Positions 57,721-64,000 of a stretch of DNA of 64,000 nt are shown piece by piece. The stretch is taken from the NCBI RefSeq assembly GCF_958450345.1, contig NC_088783.1:54970395-55034394 (forward strand), read 5' to 3'. Origin of the DNA: Calliphora vicina (Eukaryota > Arthropoda > Insecta > Diptera > Calliphoridae). The notes under the pieces are model-generated. The model ran no database searches. It worked only from the letters and a program-made list of their open reading frames with translations, and had not been told where the DNA came from. Each line of letters begins with the position of its first letter. Position 1 is the stretch's first letter. The position numbers and the translations under genes are program-made.

Positions 57721-58490
57721 TGACCAAATTAAAAATCTGAAGAGGAGATAAACTGGCTTAAGCATCATTGATCAAAAGACAGACTAGTCTCTGCTCTTTT
57801 CATTGAGTTTCCTTGAAAACATGTTCAACACATTTTCTATTCAACATTTATAAAACATCCTACATTCTGACGAAGTTCCAAGTAGCAAAAGTCTCGGAGA
57901 TGTCTTCGTTCCTTATAGAATTCACGATCGATAATTTTTAATTTGGATAGTCAGCGACTGTTGTATTCAATTTTAGGTCACATGTTCATGATGCAAATAC
58001 GAAGAAGAATAGGAAATATCGTCTCATGAAGACCCCAGGTTAATAAGCAACATTGACTGTAACATGCGTTATGAACAATCACGTTTAATCTCGAAAGTCA
58101 GACTTTAGTAGGAGTAGGAGTATAGCCGAACAAAATGTTGGACTCCATTAGATAGGAGGACTCCAAGTTGTACATTGAAACTGTTACTAGCCACTTACTC
58201 TCCAAGAGGATAACTTAGCTTCCCTCGATAGATGAATGTACAACTACGAAGTGTGCAAGTGTCAATCTCAAGTTCTTCGAAGATTGAACTGATATATCTA
58301 TAAGAGATGAATTTTAGGAGCGTAAGGTATTCTTTCGTGCAATGGAATGTTTTGGTTAATGACACCAAATCGAATGCTGATGGAATTTGATTGTATTTCT
58401 TAATTCAAGTATGTAGTTACATGTGAATACCCAATCATCATTCTACGACACCCGAACGATAATAATAAAGAGTTTTCCCAATAAGGATGG
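57721..58490. other. no gene seen; contains one dispersed repeat
   Basis: 58092-58217 has an inverted partner at 61751-61875. The rest is unremarkable. Confidence 0.5.
58092..58217 (+). repeat. dispersed repeat, inverted partner at 61751-61875
   Basis: GGAGTAGGAGTATAGCCGAA, CAAAATGTTGGACTCCATTA, GATAGGAGGACTCCAAGTTG and AGCCACTTACTCTCCAAGAG are found as the reverse complement in the partner with about 10 percent differences. Confidence 0.85.
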
Positions 58491-58663
58491 TTAAACACAA
58501 TTTACATTCACAATAGTTGATTTTGTTCGTAACAGCTGTTTATTGTGAACAAAATTCCATCTAAAAATTTCACAAGGGGAATTTTTTCACGTGAAAATTG
58601 ATGAACGAAAAAAGGAAAAGGGAAAATATTTCATGTGAAATGTTGATTCGCGATAGCGGTGAA
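58490..58663. mobile_element. MITE with CACCCCTATCG termini, copy 2 (partial, inverted)
   Basis: ATTCACAATAGTTGATTTTG, AACAGCTGTTTATTGTGAAC, GGGAAAATATTTCATGTGAA and GCGATAGCGGTGAATAA correspond to the reverse complement of 38221-38395. The other end is missing and the terminal CACCCC is mutated. Confidence 0.85.
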
Positions 58664-59540
58664 TAAAACATCTGCTTCATATGATTTAAAGATTTATTTT
58701 TTATTTAGAGGCCCATTTATGTCAGCCGCAGCTTTGCACGGTGGCTTGGATCCAAGAGGTCCAATTTTCTATGACTGCCGCATAGATCCGACTGCATTGG
58801 ATCGATAGTCTGCGAGTTATTTTGATTTTGAGGGCATCAATCCATTGCAACTTATTGGTATAAATCTGCGATTTCAGAAAACTCAAGAAAAAGTTAGGAA
58901 GTGTCAAAGGCCATGGTCTTGGTGGTCAGTTATCGTAACGACTGCGAATCGTTCATGCTGAATGTCTAATCCACATCTCGTCCACGTTCCATTTGAACCA
59001 AAAGAAATTGATTATCATTCAACTGTAGATTTTAGCGTTGACTAAAATGGACTCACCAATATCATTTTCGTAGAAGGTACGTACTTCTTTCACTGCCAAT
59101 TAACTAAATTAATATAGCTCTTATCCTTTAAATTTACTTTTATGTCAGAACTCGGAAAAGATTTCTGGAACCTATAATTTTAAGTAGAGTTCTAAATTAA
59201 GAGTGAAAATATGCATCTTTAAACTCATTCATGAATTCACGAAAAGGAGGTAACTTATGATCGGGTTCTGGAGAACTTTTGAGAGTATCCAATTCGGTTA
59301 ATTCTAAAGCTCTTTATCCGGCAATTTAATAGGACATCTTAGATCTGAACTACCTCATACTAATATGATTGAAAATGCTCCAAATTTCTCAATTTCCCTT
59401 ACGAAACAGTGTAACATATATCAAACCCATTAAAACTAAACACCTCCACTTAGATAACAAAAAAAAACCATGTAATCAGCTTAAGAAGAAATAGCCGAGA
59501 TGGAAAAAAACTAAATAAAGTCAACTACATACTTCAATCA
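58664..59540. other. no gene seen
   Basis: Unremarkable intergenic DNA; no element end or open frame of note. Confidence 0.5.
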
Positions 59541-59553
59541 AAAGACAGACAGA

Positions 59554-60089
59554 CTAAGAGCTAGTTTCTGGGATAGAGATAATCTACATTCTTCGCTTAA
59601 ACCTAAATTAAACTAAAAATTGTGTTTCTCACTTATTGTTTATATGCTATATAATCTAGGTTTAACTGAGCATCATTGGTGAGTTAAACCTAAGTATAAA
59701 ATGCCAAAGCACAAACAGATGGAATATAAAATAAAGAATTCAGCACAGCAGCTCTTTGTTTTTATTTGCTTTATTAACATCAATATAATTTTTAATATAC
59801 ATTTTATATACTGTTATGTCGCTTTTTCTTTTAGAAAGTTAAAATTTACCAAAAAAAAGTTATGTAACGCGGTTGCTTTTTCTTATAAAATGTATAGTAT
59901 TGCCATATTTATATGAAAAAATTTTAAGAATAAACATGTGATTTGACTGAAAAGTATGGCAATGCTAACAAAATTAATCCACTAGTGAGAAACACAATCA
60001 TTGGTTAAATTCCGGCAAAATATATTTCAGGATTAATATAACAGCGTGTTAAGCTGAGTTTAACTGACAAGTAAGAAACTAGCTCTTAG
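59554..60089. mobile_element. TIR element flanked by AGACAGACAGA, family unassigned
   Basis: Exact 16-bp terminal inverted repeats CTAAGAGCTAGTTTCT / AGAAACTAGCTCTTAG bound 536 bp. AGACAGACAGA lies directly outside both ends (59543-59553 and 60090-60100). Further inside, GTGTTTCTCACT pairs with AGTGAGAAACAC and TAGGTTTAACT with AGTTAAACCTA. The interior is AT-rich with no transposase. The direct repeat could be a target duplication or the two halves of a GACA microsatellite. Confidence 0.8.
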
Positions 60090-60100
60090 AGACAGACAGA

Positions 60101-62212
60101 AAAACAGACAAAAAAAATAAATAAAAACATTCTCATATATTTGTTAGATAAATGGACAAGTCTGACAGATAGATATTTGAAATTTTAAGCGCCATTATTC
60201 CAATAGATACGCGAGAGTAGACGACGTTATTATTTGTCTATAATAAATTGTCTTTTAATAATTGCACGCATTTGTTAATTTAAGTGTTAATTTATGTTGT
60301 TGTAATTGATTTTCTTGCTAATGTTGTTTTATTTTATTTTTTTTATTTGCGCTGTATTGAGCTGAGCGATCATGTTGTGGTTGTTGCTGTTCGTTCGTTC
60401 ATATAATTTAGCAAATTTTATTTCAAGTTTTTTGTATCCACTTCACTTTAATTAAACTACTAATTGGTCGCTGTTAGTGGCAGTTGTTGGTCATTTTTTA
60501 TAAATTTTTATTTGTCATTTAAACAATTTTAATTCATTTACAATCATTGTTTATTTGTCATATGGTTGTCGTTTTATTTTTGTTGTTGCTGTTGTTGCTT
60601 TTTCATGTAGTCTTACAATTGAGCTTTTGAAATAGAATCGATTTGGTTGCTTGATAGAGGAGACTGACTCTGGTGGGTATCAATGTCGTATCAGAATGTT
60701 TTACATCGTATTCTCAACTCTATAGTTTGACTCTGCGTGATTACGAGAACATTTACAACCCATGTGTTGTCCCTCCGTGTGTCTTGTATGTCTGTATGTC
60801 TGTCTGTCTGTACATTGCCGCCGCCACCGTCATTGCTGTTGTTGTTACTGCTGCAGTCGTCATCGTAGTCAGTGTTAGTTATTGTCGTCTGTCTGTCGAG
60901 GTGAAGTTTATAAATCACGCGAAAAATTAGCATTAGGAATAATTTCGTTTGCTAATTCTTGTTTCCTTAATTACCAAGAACATAGTAAGTGTCAACATGA
61001 TTTGACCCCCATTGTTTGCTTTGGCAGGGATTACTTAGTTTTAGAAGTGTTTATTGTGAATTTTGCATTTGCATACGAGAACGAGCCAATGCACAACGAT
61101 AATAACAAATCGTAGACTGGCGTGCAATATGAATGATTAGAATACAACACAAGATTTTTAAATGGTTTCAAAATCAAGGAAATCTATTTAAGCTTTGGCA
61201 ACGAATTTAAGATACCCTTTACTAACTCGAAACAAAAATGCATTTGATTTATGTTGAAAACATTCTTTCAATTCTGCCGATCTAATTAATTCATGAATGG
61301 AATGGTGCAACCTATATAATAAATAGAACATGATCCAATTACAGACGGATCTAAACTACAGCGATCGTTTATATGATATCGGTAATATCTTCCAGATCAC
61401 AAGAGATTGTAGTTAAATCACGGAAGGTAAGAAGAAAAAAATTCCTACACCATAGAAATTCAAACAGCATATTATCATAGGAGCCGAAAAGGCGGAGGAG
61501 CTATCCGGTAAATATACATCATTGGACACCTTTATAACTCTAAACCGATTATGGAGTCCAAGGAAGATATCAAGGAGTGAACAAAAAAAAATCCTGAAAT
61601 TAAATAGAACAGCTCTACTAATCCGAAATGATAATATCGGGTATACAAGGTTTCGGATTGGAAAACTCCGATACATTAAATGGAAAAGGATTTATTGTAA
61701 ACCGAGAAACATTCTTTTTAATTTGTTTCAAGTTTGAAAGATTTTTATTTATCCTCTTGGAGAGTAAGTGGCTAGCGACAGTTTCCAAGTACAACTTGGA
61801 GTCCTCCTATCTAATAGAGTCCAACATTTTGTTCGACTATACTCCTGCTCCTACTGAAGTTTGGCTTTCCAGACTAATATGTGCAATATTTTTGATGTCA
61901 TCGAGTGCAAAGTCCTTCTCGTGTGGAATTTCTCGAAGTACTTATCGAAGCTACCAAAACCACATTTGGGTTTTGCTAGTGTAGCTGCTGTTCGGACTTT
62001 ATGCCCTATGTATATTTTGGCTAAAACTTGATTTTTCCGAAGAACATGAAATCTTCTCAGAGTTATACATATCTTGAAAATCAATTTTTTGTTTTCCTGT
62101 CTTCGGCACAATTATAGCTATAGACTAGGAGAAAAAAGTGTAAACCCGAAAACAGCATCTAAAGCCTCAAAATTGCTAAAATGTAGAAAAATTTTAATTT
62201 TTTATCAGTTAA
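60101..62212. other. intergenic DNA, no gene; contains one dispersed repeat
   Basis: Positions 60150-61100 form an AT-rich island with TTGTTGCTGTTGTTGC near 60585 and GTCTGTCTGTCTG near 60798. 61751-61875 is the inverted partner of 58092-58217. Open frames near 60673 and 61628 have no recognisable domain. Confidence 0.5.
61751..61875 (-). repeat. dispersed repeat, inverted partner of 58092-58217
   Basis: CCTCTTGGAGAGTAAGTGGC, CAACTTGGAGTCCTCCTATC and CATTTTGTTCGACTATACTC match the partner on the opposite strand. Confidence 0.85.
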
Positions 62213-63227
62213 ATTTCAGTTCAGTTTCAGTTCAGTTTCAGTTTCAGTTCAGTTTCAGTTCAGTTCAGTTTCAGTTTCAGTTTCAGTTCAGTTCAGTTCA
62301 GTTCAGTTTCAGTTCAGTTTCAGTTCAGTTTCAGTTCAGTTTCAGTTCAGTTTCAGTTTCAGTTCAGTTTCAGTTCAGTTTCAGTTCAGTTTCAGTTCAG
62401 TTTCAGTTCAGTTTCAGTTCAGTTTCAGTTCAGTTTCAGTTCAGTTTCAGTTCAGTTTCAGTTCAGTTTCAGTTCAGTTTCAGTTCAGTTTCAGTTCAGT
62501 TTCAGTTCAGTTTCAGTTCAGTTTCAGTTCAGTTTCAGTTCAGTTTCAGTTCAGTTTCAGTTCAGTTTCAGTTCAGTTTCAGTTCAGTTTCAGTTTCAGT
62601 TCAGTTTCAGTTCAGTTTCAGTTCAGTTCAGTTTCAGTTCAGTTTCAGTTCAGTTTCAGTTCAGTTTCAGTTCAGTTTCAGTTCAGTTTCAGTTCAGTTT
62701 CAGTTCAGTTTCAGTTCAGTTTCAGTTCAGTTTCAGTTCAGTTTCAGTTCAGTTTCAGTTCAGTTTCAGTTCAGTTTCAGTTCAGTTTCAGTTCAGTTTC
62801 AGTTCAGTTTCAGTTCAGTTTCAGTTCAGTTTCAGTTCAGTTTCAGTTTCAGTTCAGTTTCAGTTCAGTTTCAGTTCAGTTTCAGTTTCAGTTCAGTTTC
62901 AGTTCAGTTTCAGTTCAGTTTCAGTTTCAGTTTCAGTTCAGTTTAGTTTCAGTTCAGTTTCAGTTCAGTTTCAGTTCAGTTTCAGTTCAGTTTCAGTTCA
63001 GTTTCAGTTCAGTTTCAGTTCAGTTTCAGTTCAGTTTCAGTTCAGTTTCAGTTCAGTTTCAGTTCAGTTCAGTTTCAGTTCAGTTTCAGTTTCAGTTCAG
63101 TTTCAGTTCAGTTTCAGTTCAGTTTCAGTTCAGTTCAGTTTCAGTTCAGTTTCAGTTCAGTTTTAGTTCAGTTCAGTTTCAGTTTAGTTTCATTTCAGTT
63201 CAGTTTCATTTCAGTCCAGTTTCAGTC
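62213..63227 (+). repeat. TTTCAG/TTCAG array, dominant 11-bp unit, about 1 kb
   Basis: The array is built only of TTCAG and TTTCAG words, mostly alternating as TTTCAGTTCAG (11 bp, roughly 90 units), with occasional TTCAG-TTCAG or TTTCAG-TTTCAG junctions. It is nearly homogeneous except at the right end (63160-63227), where TTTAG, CATTTCAG and TCCAG variants appear. A 290-codon open frame through it (ending at the TAG formed near 62944) is a by-product of the 33-bp, 11-residue cycle. Confidence 0.97.
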
Positions 63228-64000
63228 AAATTCCATATCGCCACTGGAGAATATAAATTATAACAGGAAAAACATTTCTAATACACAAATATCCTGAAAC
63301 CTGTCAGCTGTATTTTAGTTGTAACGGTAGTTGCAGTCATTTCGGTGACGATATTGAAACTGGCTACCGTTCAACCTTGAGAATATCAATATTAACATAC
63401 AGTTAAACAATTAAAAATTGGCAATATATAAGCTAAAAGAGATTATATTGAGAAATATAAATTAGTTGACTCAAATTAATTCGATTTTCTTTTAATTTCA
63501 TATAACTTTTCAGCTTGCTATCGTTATAATAGTCTTCAAATTCATTGCATTCTCTACATAACACGAAATAAATTTAAAATCATATCACACGAAGGCCTCT
63601 GGTGGTGAGTATAAAAACATTTGAATTATTTATATATAACAGCCTAAGAGTATGCATTGAATTTAAGTTTTAAATGTGTCTAATTAGAAAAAAATAATTC
63701 TATCAACTAAACACATGTTATCTGTACAATATAAAACGATAGATAAGAGCCAATATCAGGCAATACAGTAAAACCTTAGCACAAGTGACAAGCACATAGT
63801 ATAAATAAACAGTATCTTTGAAATAAAATTTAAATTTTTAACAAAATTCAAATGTGTCTGTTAAAACTAAATTTAGTTTACAATATTTTGTAAAGTACTA
63901 AGTATTCGTGTTAACAACTCATTTGTGGGTTACGCATTTCAAGTATTCACTGTTTTATTTCGGCATTCAATGCGTCATAAAAAATTGTTTGCTCATTGTC
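63228..64000. other. AT-rich intergenic DNA, no gene
   Basis: No coding region or repeat was recognised up to the window end. Confidence 0.5.

Noticed and set aside
62074..62946. 290-codon plus-strand frame rich in Q, F, S and V
   Set aside because: It is the translation of the TTTCAG/TTCAG array; other frames give similar peptides and there is no non-repeat domain.
62213..63227. Telomere-type repeat
   Set aside because: The insect telomeric unit is TTAGG and flies lack telomerase repeats; TTTCAGTTCAG does not match, and the array is bordered by ordinary DNA on both sides.

Overview
This is nuclear DNA of a higher dipteran, most likely a calyptrate fly of the blow-fly or house-fly kind. The call rests on the only clear host gene, short gastrulation (sog, the fly Chordin), on canonical short GT-AG introns, on very AT-rich non-coding DNA, and on the transposon set: mariner, DD37E Tc1-like, DINE-1/HINE helentrons, RNase H-bearing LINEs and an RTE-like LINE. 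I cannot fix the species from sequence alone.

Layout. Positions 1-5434 are an intron of sog. It carries two blocks of a roughly 124-bp tandem repeat, each unit holding the same box (GTAATCG in all 15 units). Positions 5435-8157 are the last three coding exons of sog on the + strand (CHRD domains, then three VWC/CR modules), followed by an A/T homopolymer-rich 3' UTR to about 10250. The 5' exons with the signal anchor and CR1 lie upstream of the window.

From 10250 to 64000 I see no intact host gene. It is a patchwork of (a) transposon insertions, many with readable TIRs and target-site duplications; (b) locally amplified tandem repeats with periods of 11, 23, 124, about 145, about 153, about 270 and about 285 bp; (c) large foldback palindromes; and (d) single-copy-looking AT-rich islands every 2-7 kb with TTGTTG, GCTGCTG and GTCT patches, which resemble ordinary fly intergenic or regulatory DNA. 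The clearest elements are: a Tc1-type MITE inside a HINE (10.4-11.1 kb); an apparently complete DD37E transposon inside a dead mariner (11.8-13.8 kb); a second, degenerate DD37E copy carrying a TTAA-flanked insertion (53.4-54.5 kb); a pogo-like MITE (25.0-25.5 kb); a complete-looking HINE with 137-bp internal repeats (32.9-33.9 kb); a hAT MITE with an 8-bp duplication (38.6-38.9 kb); a 5'-truncated RTE-like LINE with a 15-bp duplication (49.75-50.37 kb); and a TIR element flanked by AGACAGACAGA (59.55-60.09 kb).

Functionally, only sog (a BMP-binding dorsoventral patterning factor) and the transposase of the DD37E element look capable of making a working product. The long open frames in the 23-bp (41.8-44.2 kb) and 11-bp (62.2-63.2 kb) arrays are by-products of repeat arithmetic. 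The most unusual signals are the periodically spaced conserved box in the sog intron, the near-pure TTTCAG/TTCAG array, the stop-free 75-nt sog intron, and the two long near-perfect palindromes at 45.4 and 55.5 kb.
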